Positions 46,136 to 53,786 of a stretch of DNA of 64,000 bases are shown in pieces; within the stretch, counting starts at the first letter, position 1, and every line of letters begins with the position of its first letter. The notes under the pieces were generated by a model, which had not been told where the DNA came from, did not search any database, and worked only from the letters and a program-made list of their open reading frames with translations. This DNA is from Edaphobacter sp. 4G125 (GTDB lineage: Bacteria > Acidobacteriota > Terriglobia > Terriglobales > Acidobacteriaceae). The position numbers were made by a program, and so were the translations under genes. The stretch spans positions 3,903,501 to 3,967,500 of the forward strand of contig NZ_CP060393.1 in the NCBI RefSeq assembly GCF_014274685.1, given 5' to 3'.

Positions 46136-47536
46136 TCAGGACAATTTGATGTGGGGTTCGGTCATATTTTGGGGATCGAGAATTTCTGCAATCTGGTCTT
46201 CATTGAGCAGCTTCTTCTCCCGAGCGAGATCGACGATAGAGCGACCTGAGGCAACCGATTCTTTTACCAGTTCAGCCGCTTTCCGGTATCCGATATACGG
46301 GTTCAGAGCAGTTGCAAGCGCGATCGTGCTTCCGGCGTAGAACGTCGTGCGCTCGCGGTTGGCGGTAATCCCGCGGATACAGTGGACGTCCAGTTCGCGC
46401 AACGTGCTGGTCAGGATCGTAATGGATTGCAGCGTGTTGTGCACCATCGCAGGCATCATCACGTTCAGCTCAAGCTGTCCTGCCTGCACTGCCATTGCGG
46501 TTGCAGTGTCGTTGCCGACGACCTGAAAGGCGACCATTGCGGTTAGCTCCGGCAGAACAGGGTTGACCTTACCGGGCATAATGCTCGATCCGGGCTGCAG
46601 GCTGGGAAGGTGAATCTCGTTGAAGCCGGTGTTCGGCCCCGAGGAGAGCAGACGCAGGTCGTTGGAGATGCGAATCATCTCCAGAGCAAGCCCTCTTAGA
46701 GCCCCCGAGACATCGGCCATCGGAGCGCAGGACTGCATCGCGTAGCGCAGGTCGTAGGCAGAGTGCAGCTCGAGCTTGGCGATTCGGGCGAGCTTGGCGA
46801 CAACTTTCTCGCGGTAGTCGGGATGCGTATTGAGGCCCGTGCCGACGGCCGAGCCACCCAGGCCAAGCGAGTGCAGGGTTACGGCGTTGCGGCAGATTGC
46901 CGCGGAGGATTCGCGAACCGCAGCGGTATAGGCGGCGAACTCCTGCCCCAGCGTGATGGGCACCGCGTCCTGCATGTGAGTGCGTCCGGCCTTGAGGATG
47001 TCTTTGAACTCCTCGGCTTTCTTCCCGAAACTCGCGGCCAGCGAGTCGAGCACTGGATACAGATCCTCCAGCGCAAGCAGAACGCTCAACCGCATCGCGG
47101 TGGGAAAGACATCGTTCGTCGATTGACCATAGTTGACGTGATCGTTGGGATGGACCTTCTTATACGTTCCCAGCGGTTCGCCAAGGATCTGGTTCGCCCG
47201 GTTCGCCAACACCTCATTGGTATTCATGTGCAGGCTGACGCCGGCTCCTGCCTGAAAGACATCGACGACGAAGTGCTCGTGATGCTGGCCGTCGAGCACC
47301 TCCTGCGCGGCTTGCGCGATGGCCTTTCCTTGCTCGGGCGTGATGAGGCCAAGCTCAGCGTTAGCCTCGGCAGCGGCGAGCTTGATCATCGCCAGCGCGC
47401 GGATCAGGAAAGGACTCGCCTTTAATCCACTGATGGGGAAGTTCGCAACAGCGCGAGTGGTCTGGGCTCCGTAGAGGGCTGCCTCTGGAACTTCGACTAC
47501 TCCGAGAGAGTCGGATTCAGTGCGTACCTTTTTCAT
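46136..47536 (-). CDS. aspA: Aspartate ammonia-lyase
   Basis: A 466-residue fumarase/aspartase-superfamily enzyme. The superfamily signature GSSIMPGKVNPV is present, and nearby features (GFNEIHLPSL before it, VVGNDTATAMAVQAGQ after it, and GITANRERT near the C-terminus) fit aspartase better than FumC. It would release fumarate and ammonia from aspartate. It is divergent from a class I fumarase across a 122-base promoter region, so fumarate made here can go directly to malate. A class II fumarase cannot be fully excluded. Confidence 0.87.
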   Translation of the reverse strand: MKKVRTESDSLGVVEVPEAALYGAQTTRAVANFPISGLKASPFLIRALAMIKLAAAEANAELGLITPEQGKAIAQAAQEVLDGQHHEHFVVDVFQAGAGVSLHMNTNEVLANRANQILGEPLGTYKKVHPNDHVNYGQSTNDVFPTAMRLSVLLALEDLYPVLDSLAASFGKKAEEFKDILKAGRTHMQDAVPITLGQEFAAYTAAVRESSAAICRNAVTLHSLGLGGSAVGTGLNTHPDYREKVVAKLARIAKLELHSAYDLRYAMQSCAPMADVSGALRGLALEMIRISNDLRLLSSGPNTGFNEIHLPSLQPGSSIMPGKVNPVLPELTAMVAFQVVGNDTATAMAVQAGQLELNVMMPAMVHNTLQSITILTSTLRELDVHCIRGITANRERTTFYAGSTIALATALNPYIGYRKAAELVKESVASGRSIVDLAREKKLLNEDQIAEILDPQNMTEPHIKLS

Positions 47537-47658
47537 GCTCTAGCCTCTAAGCATTAGATGACATACATCTCCAGGAAAATCGAGAACATTCGATAACCGC
47601 TCATCGGAGCCACTGTCCGGCGACAATCGTGCTTTGCAACCCCTAGAATGAGGGTGTC

Positions 47659-49194
47659 ATGGCCACTATTAAGCAAGCCGATTTCATTCAGTCCGTCGCG
47701 GACGCTTTGCAGTACATCAGCTACTACCACCCTGAGGACTTCATCACCAACCTGACTCGCGCCTACGAGCTGGAGCAGTCTCCGGCAGCCAAGGATGCGA
47801 TGGCGCAGATCCTGATCAACTCGCGCATGTGCGCCGAGGGGCATCGGCCCGTCTGCCAGGACACCGGGATCGTCACCGCTTTCATCAAGCTGGGGATGGA
47901 AACGCGCTGGGACAACGACGGCAAGCCGCTGATGACCGTGCAGCAGATGGTCGATGAAGGTGTGCGGCGCGCTTACATGCTGCCGGACAACAAGCTCCGC
48001 GCCAGCATTCTGGCCGATCCGGCGTTTTCGCGTAAGAATACAGGCGACAACACTCCGGCGGTCGTCTCGGTCGAGATGGTCGAGGGCGGCAACGTCGATG
48101 TAACGGTCGCGGCCAAGGGCGGCGGCTCGGAGGCGAAGTCGAAGTTCGCCATGCTCAACCCATCGGACTCGATCGTCGATTGGGTGCTGAAGACCGTGCC
48201 GACGATGGGCGCGGGATGGTGTCCTCCGGGAATGCTCGGCATCGGCATCGGAGGAACAGCGGAGAAAGCGATGGTAATGGCGAAGGAGTCGTTGATGGAC
48301 CCCATCGACATGCAGGAGCTGATCGCCAGGGGGCCGCAGAACAAGCTCGAAGAGCTGCGTATCGAGCTCTACAACAAGATCAATCAGCTCGGCATTGGAG
48401 CCCAGGGGCTTGGTGGTCTTACGACGGTGCTCGACATCAAGATCAAGGACTATCCGACGCACGCAGCCAACCTGCCGATTGCGATGATTCCGAACTGTGC
48501 GGCGACGCGGCATGTGCATTTCCATCTGGATGGCTCAGGGCCGGTGGCGCTGGAGCCGCCGTCGCTCGAGAGCTGGCCGGAGCTGACCTACGACACCTCG
48601 AAGGCCCGGCGCGTTAATCTGGACACCGTCACTCACGACGAGGTGAAGACATGGAAGCCGGGCGAGGTCTTGTTGCTGAACGGCAAGCTGCTGACGGGCC
48701 GCGACGCCGCGCACAAGCGCATGACCGACATGCTGAACAAGGGCGAGAAGCTCCCGGTCGACTTCAAGAACCGCTTTATCTACTACGTCGGTCCGGTGGA
48801 TGCTGTGCGCGACGAGGCAGTCGGCCCGGCTGGTCCCACAACGGCTACTCGCATGGACAAGTTCACTCGCCAGATGCTGTCCGAAACCGGGTTGCTAGGC
48901 ATGGTCGGCAAGGCCGAGCGCGGACCGGTGGCGATCGATGCCATTCGCGAGTTCGAGGCCGTGTACCTGATGGCCGTAGGCGGAGCCGCCTACCTGGTCT
49001 CGAAGGCGATCCGCAGCTCCAAGCTGCTGGCCTTCGGTGACCTTGGCATGGAGGCAATCTACGAGTTCGAGGTGGTCGATATGCCGGTGACGGTTGCGGT
49101 GGACTCCAAGGGGACCAGCGTCCACCAGACCGGGCCGGAGGAGTGGAAAGCCAGAATCGCGGGCGCGCTGGGCGGAGTGCCGATCCTCCAGTAG
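47659..49194 (+). CDS. fumA: Fumarate hydratase, class I (iron-sulfur type)
   Basis: A 511-residue class I fumarase. The alpha region has Cys-containing RPVCQDTGIVTAF and GGTAEKAMVMAKE; AMIPNCAATRH is also typical, and the cysteines are likely ligands for the oxygen-sensitive 4Fe-4S cluster. The C-terminal beta region (GRDAAHKRM, GPTTATRMDKF) is fused as in FumA. It interconverts fumarate and malate. Divergent from aspA and followed by a clear terminator. Confidence 0.92.
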   Translation: MATIKQADFIQSVADALQYISYYHPEDFITNLTRAYELEQSPAAKDAMAQILINSRMCAEGHRPVCQDTGIVTAFIKLGMETRWDNDGKPLMTVQQMVDEGVRRAYMLPDNKLRASILADPAFSRKNTGDNTPAVVSVEMVEGGNVDVTVAAKGGGSEAKSKFAMLNPSDSIVDWVLKTVPTMGAGWCPPGMLGIGIGGTAEKAMVMAKESLMDPIDMQELIARGPQNKLEELRIELYNKINQLGIGAQGLGGLTTVLDIKIKDYPTHAANLPIAMIPNCAATRHVHFHLDGSGPVALEPPSLESWPELTYDTSKARRVNLDTVTHDEVKTWKPGEVLLLNGKLLTGRDAAHKRMTDMLNKGEKLPVDFKNRFIYYVGPVDAVRDEAVGPAGPTTATRMDKFTRQMLSETGLLGMVGKAERGPVAIDAIREFEAVYLMAVGGAAYLVSKAIRSSKLLAFGDLGMEAIYEFEVVDMPVTVAVDSKGTSVHQTGPEEWKARIAGALGGVPILQ

Positions 49195-49279
49195 CCCCCT
49201 CCCCCGTACTTTTTCGCGCAAAGTATTCCAAAAATGACACTTAGCTTTGGACTTCGGTTTGAATGCAGGTAGAAAAGCC

Positions 49280-49311
49280 AAACGCCTCGGATGATCCGAG
49301 GCGTTTTCTAT
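49280..49311 (+). terminator. Rho-independent terminator after fumarase
   Basis: AAACGCCTCGGA (49280-49291) pairs with TCCGAGGCGTTT (49295-49306) around TGA, followed by TCTATC. Confidence 0.85.
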
Positions 49312-49523
49312 CTATTTCTATTTTAGCGGGGACCAGAGGGTGAATCTGCAATAGACATCTTATTGTTTTTATGTGGCTTATGTTCGCATAGTACTTGACA
49401 GCAGTTCGAGCCGCACTTTCTGCCACTTCAACGGATAGCAGACGCTTCTCAAACAAAACTGGACAAAGTCCAGACTTTCCAAAGCGAGGACAAGCTAGCT
49501 TGACATTGCTTCGTTGTTATGTA

Positions 49524-49533
49524 AAGTTAACTT
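49524..49533. promoter_or_regulatory. Palindrome upstream of the membrane-protein/XRE pair, candidate operator
   Basis: AAGTTAACTT is a perfect 10-base palindrome, 24 bases before the ATG at 49558. A TTGACA at 49500-49505 could be a -35 box, which would put the palindrome around -10/+1. Operator function is inferred from position and from the XRE gene in the unit. Confidence 0.4.
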
Positions 49534-49557
49534 GTCTAAATGGAAAGGAAACACGTC

Positions 49558-49962
49558 ATGGCCTACACACTCATATCCCGCGCGACGCGTCGCTATCTCT
49601 TTCGCCTCGTCTCTGCGATGGTTGTCAATGTCGCCTTTGTTTTCTTCACGAAATGGGCGTTCCAACATCTTCATCCCACTGGACTCATGATGTATCTCCT
49701 CGCCATGCTCCCGGTATTGCCGATGGTCGGCTCACTAGCCATCGTCGGCCTCTATATCGCAGAGGAGACGGACGAGTTTGAGCGTTTCATCATCGTCAAA
49801 TCCGTACTCTGGGGACTGAGCGGAGCGCTCGCCTTCAGCACCATCTGCGGTGCGCTCGAAGACTTCGCCCATGCGCCCCATCTCTCCCCCTTCTACTCCT
49901 ACCTTTTCTTCTGGATCTTCATGGCAATCTCCGGGGCCATCATTCGCCTGAGGTACCGATGA
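49558..49962 (+). CDS. Small membrane protein coupled to an XRE regulator
   Basis: A 134-residue protein with four hydrophobic helices (about residues 17-35, 44-68, 82-100 and 112-130) and a charged loop EETDEFERFIIVKS in the middle. AAAGGAA lies seven bases before ATG 49558. Its stop overlaps the start of the XRE gene by four bases. Pairs of a small four-helix membrane protein with a short Cro-like regulator occur in many bacteria, mostly without known function. No enzyme motif is visible. Confidence 0.72.
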   Translation: MAYTLISRATRRYLFRLVSAMVVNVAFVFFTKWAFQHLHPTGLMMYLLAMLPVLPMVGSLAIVGLYIAEETDEFERFIIVKSVLWGLSGALAFSTICGALEDFAHAPHLSPFYSYLFFWIFMAISGAIIRLRYR

Positions 49963-50153
49963 AGAACCGACTCCGTATCCTTCGCGCCGAACGCAACTGG
50001 TCCCAGGCAGACCTCGCCCAGAAGCTCGAGGTCTCCCGCCAGTCCATCAACGCCATCGAAACCGGAAAATACGACCCTTCGCTTCCTCTGGCTTTCAAAC
50101 TAGCGCGCCTCTTCAACACCACCATCGAAACCATCTTCAATGATGAAGCATAA
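49959..50153 (+). CDS. Small XRE/Cro-type DNA-binding regulator
   Basis: A 64-residue protein consisting of one helix-turn-helix domain: ERNWSQADLAQKLEVSRQSI with IETGKYDPSLPLAFKLARLF after it. It has no ligand domain. The gene is translationally coupled to the membrane protein before it (ATGA overlap), which suggests that the two act as a regulator and its partner. It may control its own operon through the AAGTTAACTT palindrome upstream. Confidence 0.9.
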   Translation: MKNRLRILRAERNWSQADLAQKLEVSRQSINAIETGKYDPSLPLAFKLARLFNTTIETIFNDEA

Positions 50154-50212
50154 ACTTCTAGAACTCCGTAGTTGCTTGAGAGCACCCTATTGCGATTAGT
50201 TCGAAAGAGACG

Positions 50213-50278
50213 TACCTCAGCGGCTGAAGCCGCTTTCTTATTGCGATCGATATGGCACGGCTGAAGCCGTGCCCTTAA
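50213..50278 (+). repeat. Interspersed two-hairpin repeat, family A copy 2
   Basis: Stem one GCGGCT/AGCCGC (50220-50233) and stem two GGCACGGCT/AGCCGTGCC (50254-50273), as in the copies at 7915 and 53681. Confidence 0.8.
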
Positions 50279-50392
50279 GCGCTACGGTTCGCGCTTGTGC
50301 GAATACCCACTCATGCGATGAACCCGCATGAATGGACCACCCGGCGACGATGTACTCCCTGTATGGGCACCCGATTTGAATTTTAAGGACGA

Positions 50393-50447
50393 AATGCGGG
50401 GAATTTCTCCACTTCGGCCCTATGGGCCTTTGGTCGAAATGACACTT
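50393..50447 (+). repeat. Interspersed hairpin repeat, family C copy 3
   Basis: Outer sequence as in copy 1; central stem GGCCC/GGGCC with loop TAT (50416-50428). Confidence 0.8.
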
Positions 50448-50450
50448 GGA

Positions 50451-50513
50451 AATGCAGGGGATTCTTCGTCCTTCGTTCTGAGCTTCGCTCATATCTCAGT
50501 CCTTAGAATGACG
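50451..50513 (+). repeat. Interspersed hairpin repeat, family D copy 1
   Basis: Begins AATGCAGGGGATTCTTC and ends TTAGAATGAC; centre CTGAG (50478-50482) pairs with CTCAG (50495-50499). A second copy is at 58905-58960. Confidence 0.55.
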
Positions 50514-50571
50514 GACAAGGAGGATTCCCTCACGTATAACGTTCATGTCAATCAGTCCACAGACTAGCGAA

Positions 50572-51279
50572 CTACGAGATGCGGGAGGGATGTTCGGGGC
50601 TGGGCTGAGAAGGCTTTGCCTTGCGGCTGAGCACGACGCGACGGCGCGTACGGGCCCGCTCTGAGGCGTGGTCGATCTTCTTCCAGAAACCGACGAAGTA
50701 GTCGACTGCGGAGATGATGGAGACAATCGTCATCCAGTAAATGGCCGTGATCGCGATAAAGTGCACGCCAATGACGAAGCCGCCGTGGAAGTTGGGGAAC
50801 CAGAGCCAGTAGTCCCAACGGTGGGCGAGAATCGCGGCGACCACAGAGACGACCTGGATGACTGTCTTAAGCTTGCCAATCTCGGAGGCCTCGATGGTGA
50901 AGCCCTCGGTGGCAGCAATCGAGCGCAGGCCGGAGACGAGAAACTCTCGACCGATGACGACGACGGCGATCCAGGGTGGAACGATGCGTGGGTTATAAGC
51001 CACCAGCACAATGTAGGCGGCAGAGACCAGGAGCTTGTCGGCCAGGGGATCGAGGAGCATCCCCATGGTGGTGATCTGGCCATTCTTCCGGGCCAGGTAT
51101 CCATCCAGGCCGTCGGTGATGGCAGCCGCGATGAAGAGGAGCGAGGCGATAACCTCCTGCTCTCCGCCGCGCAGACCGATCTGACCATGTCCCTGAAGAG
51201 GGAAGGCTGGCGAGAGAATCCAGATGAGCAGTGGGATGGCTGCAATCCGGCTCATCGTGATGGAGTTCGGTAGATTCAT
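50572..51279 (-). CDS. pgsA: CDP-diacylglycerol-glycerol-3-phosphate 3-phosphatidyltransferase
   Basis: A 235-residue inner-membrane enzyme making phosphatidylglycerol phosphate. The CDP-alcohol phosphotransferase motif is complete: Asp56, Asp59-Gly60, Ala63-Arg64, Gly73, Asp77 and Asp81 in TDGLDGYLAR and MGMLLDPLAD. About five helices; the C-terminal 30 residues are basic and probably cytoplasmic. It starts NLPNSITMSRI as usual for PgsA. It is divergent from the Ig-like module gene. Confidence 0.92.
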   Translation of the reverse strand: MNLPNSITMSRIAAIPLLIWILSPAFPLQGHGQIGLRGGEQEVIASLLFIAAAITDGLDGYLARKNGQITTMGMLLDPLADKLLVSAAYIVLVAYNPRIVPPWIAVVVIGREFLVSGLRSIAATEGFTIEASEIGKLKTVIQVVSVVAAILAHRWDYWLWFPNFHGGFVIGVHFIAITAIYWMTIVSIISAVDYFVGFWKKIDHASERARTRRRVVLSRKAKPSQPSPEHPSRIS

Positions 51280-51429
51280 CGCTCAGTACCTTAGACGCGC
51301 TGGCGGGGTCGTGCAGGGCAGCCAATGACACCATTCTGCCATAGTGGGCATTGGATCGGCAGACCACAGAGGAAAAGCTGGACCTCGACGACTGTTCCTT
51401 TTATCTGACGCGCCGATATAGAAAGCACA

Positions 51430-52014
51430 ATGGCATTTCGCATATGGTTTCTGGCGATCTACGCATCTTTGCTTTTGATAGCTACTGCCCTGATGGCGCA
51501 GGACAGCAGCGACACGAACCGAGTAAAGACCGAAGATCTAGCGGTTGGAACAGGAACGGTTACGGTAGCAGCAGGCGATGCGATTAACATTCCCGTAACG
51601 ATCTATGGCAGCAGCATTTTGGCGAAGACCTTCCGTCTGAACTGCGTTGGTCTACCGAAAGAAGCGGCCTGCCAGTACATTCCAGGAACAACTGACGATG
51701 AGGTGGCCGCGATTTTGAGGATCAGCACCTCAGCCCCAAGAGACTGTGAAGCAGCGACTCCATATGGAGTTCCGACGAAGAGCGCAGCACTGCCGGGAGT
51801 GGGTCTGCTGCTGTTCGCTGTTTCGAGGAAACGCCGCTGGAAGGGGCTGCTTGCGGTTGTGTGTGCAGCGTTGGCGATAAGTTCAATGGCCGGATGCAGC
51901 TTTGGGAACTGCACGGACCTGGGGACGCTGCCGGGAGACTACATCGTTACGGTCGTCGGCAATGCGGGCGGTGCGCAGGTTTCGCAGAAGGTGAAGCTGG
52001 TGGTGACTCCGTAG
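51430..52014 (+). CDS. Single Ig-like repeat with C-terminal membrane module, unknown function
   Basis: A 194-residue exported protein. After a signal peptide (to about residue 23), residues 35-110 look like one bacterial Ig-like repeat (TFRLNCVGLPKEAACQYIPG, RISTSAPRDC). Then come a hydrophobic helix ending in VSRKRRWKG, a second helix ending in SSMAGC, and a short strand-rich tail (LPGDYIVTVVGNAGG ... VKLVVTP). I recall this helix-RRR-helix-GC-Ig tail at the C-terminus of much longer acidobacterial surface proteins; here it stands with a single repeat. Its role is unknown, possibly surface anchoring. Confidence 0.6.
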   Translation: MAFRIWFLAIYASLLLIATALMAQDSSDTNRVKTEDLAVGTGTVTVAAGDAINIPVTIYGSSILAKTFRLNCVGLPKEAACQYIPGTTDDEVAAILRISTSAPRDCEAATPYGVPTKSAALPGVGLLLFAVSRKRRWKGLLAVVCAALAISSMAGCSFGNCTDLGTLPGDYIVTVVGNAGGAQVSQKVKLVVTP

Positions 52015-52087
52015 TTGTTCGTTGCCAGGTGTTGGTTGCAGGATCACGTTTGAAGAATCCCAGCTCGAATGGCACACACGAGACGAA

Positions 52088-52140
52088 CCGCAGATCCTCG
52101 ACTACGCGCGTCCTTCAGGACGCTTCGCTCAGGATGACAC
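52088..52140 (+). repeat. Interspersed repeat, family B copy 3
   Basis: Ends as in copies 1 and 2. The centre is a 7-bp stem GCGTCCT/AGGACGC (52108-52123). Confidence 0.75.
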
Positions 52141-52145
52141 ATTTC

Positions 52146-52173
52146 AAGGGGATCGAAATTTGTCGATCCCCTT
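52146..52173 (-). terminator. Hairpin after glutamate dehydrogenase, possible terminator
   Basis: AAGGGGATCGA (52146-52156) pairs perfectly with TCGATCCCCTT (52163-52173). It sits six bases downstream of the gdh stop on the minus strand; the T run is poor. Confidence 0.55.
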
Positions 52174-52178
52174 AACAA

Positions 52179-53493
52179 CTACGCGTAGATGCCACGCTGG
52201 CGCGTCGTGTAAGCCACGCGATCGATGGCGAGCATGTACGCTGCGATGCGGTTGTTGACGTTGTGATTGGCGGCATAGGTCATCACATCGCTGAAGCTGG
52301 TGGACATAATGTGGTCGAGACGCTGGTTGACCTCGGCCTCGGTCCAGAAGTAGCCCATGCGGTCCTGGACCCACTCGAAATAGCTGGTAGTGACACCGCC
52401 AGCATTGGCAAGAATGTCGGGAATGATGAAGACCTTCTTGTCGGCAAGGATATCGTCGGCGATGGGGGTGGTGGGGCCGTTCGCACCTTCGCAGAGGATC
52501 TTGCAACGGAGCCGGTCGGCGTTGCGACTGGTGATGACATTTTCCGTGGCTGCGGGAAGAAGAATCTCGCAGGAATAGGTCAGCAGCTCGTGCGGATCGA
52601 CAGCTTCGGCTCCTTTGAAACCAGTGATCGTGCGAGCCTGCTTGCGATGCTCGAGAAGCGCGGGGATATCGATGCCTTTGGGATTGAAGAGGCCGCCGTC
52701 ATATTCGGCGATACCGATGATGGTGTATCCCCTCTCGGCCAGTAGGCGAGCAGCGTTGGAACCGACGTTACCAAAACCCTGCACGATGACGCGGCATCCT
52801 TCAACGGGCATGTTGAGCGCCTTAAGAGCCTCGTCGCAGACAACCGAGAGGCCGCGGCCAGTGGCGGCGGTGCGTCCGCGAGAGCCGCCAAGATTGACGG
52901 GTTTTCCGGTGACAACCGCGTTAACGGTCTGACGCATGTGCATGGAGTAGGTGTCCATGATCCAAGCCATGGTTTGCTCGTCGGTGCCCATGTCGGGTGC
53001 GGGGACGTCTTTTTCGGGGCCGAGGAATTCAATCAGCTCGGCGGTGTAGCGGCGTGTGATGCGCTCGAGCTCGCCCTGAGAGAGCTTCTTGGGGTCGCAG
53101 ATGACTCCCCCCTTGGCCCCGCCGAAGGGAATGTTGACAACGGCACACTTCCAGGTCATCCAGGAGGCAAGGGCGCGGACTTCGTCGAGGGAAACGTCGG
53201 GAGCATAACGGATGCCGCCCTTGCCGGGTCCCCGGGCGACGGAGTGCTGAACACGGTAACCGGTGAAGACTTCGACCGAGCCGTCGTCCATGCTGACGGG
53301 AATATGGACAATGAGCTCGCGGGTGGGCTGACGAAGGACCTTCCAGAGTCCCTGGTCCAGGTTGAGTTTTTTGGCGGCGAAGTCGAACCGAGCAGCCTGG
53401 GCCTCCCAGGGGTTGGTCTCCTGCTCGAGCGTGAGAGTTTGCATGGTTACTTCCTTTTGTTCCGTTGCTGGGATCAGCGATTCTCCGGCCATC
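52179..53493 (-). CDS. Glutamate dehydrogenase (Glu/Leu/Phe/Val family)
   Basis: A 437-residue dehydrogenase interconverting glutamate and 2-oxoglutarate. The substrate-binding GPGKGGIRY and the catalytic-lysine region [10 protein letters not shown] are clear, and the nucleotide fold has [14 protein letters not shown]. Length and motifs fit hexameric glutamate dehydrogenase of the GdhA/RocG kind; coenzyme preference is not certain. I use ATG 53493 behind AGGGAGAG; ATG 53444, also with a good AAGGAAG site, would remove 17 residues that are not part of the conserved core. Confidence 0.9.
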
Positions 53494-53680
53494 GTTCTCT
53501 CCCTTGAATGAAAATCCGACGAAAAGCAGCATACAACTTTGACCAAGCCGGTCTGTGGCCAAACCCTCCGGAGTATAGGACGCGCAAACAGCCGTGGCAA
53601 TGCGACGAAACAGGCGGGCGTACCACGTTTGCTATGGATCAGGCAAGCAATGGAGTGATCGTCATGGCCGTTTGAAAGAG

Positions 53681-53746
53681 TACCTCAGGGGCTGAAGCCC
53701 CTTCTTCTTTTAGCAATATTCGGCACGGCTAAAGCCGTGCCCTTAA
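53681..53746 (+). repeat. Interspersed two-hairpin repeat, family A copy 3
   Basis: Stem one is GGGGCT/AGCCCC (53688-53701), so both arms differ from the GCGGCT/AGCCGC of the other copies; stem two GGCACGGCT/AGCCGTGCC (53722-53741) is unchanged. Confidence 0.8.
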
Positions 53747-53786
53747 TGTCAGAGACATACGTTGCCCGGGTATGATGGAGGCAACT

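Larger units (their letters stand above)
49195..49557. other. Non-coding gap with terminator and candidate operator
   Basis: It holds the fumarase terminator (49280-49311), an AT-rich stretch, a TTGACA at 49500-49505 and the palindrome AAGTTAACTT at 49524-49533 before the membrane-protein/XRE pair. Confidence 0.65.
50154..50571. other. Repeat-rich non-coding gap
   Basis: Between the XRE gene and convergent pgsA. It holds three repeats: family A (50213-50278), family C (50393-50447) and family D (50451-50513). No gene or terminator of classic form was seen. Confidence 0.75.

Noticed and set aside
47554..48525. A 323-codon minus-strand frame over fumarase
   Set aside because: His/Arg-rich antisense sequence; the plus strand encodes a full class I fumarase.
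49558..50153. Toxin-antitoxin module
   Set aside because: The first product is a four-helix membrane protein of 134 residues, not a typical toxin, and the XRE protein lacks an antitoxin-type tail.
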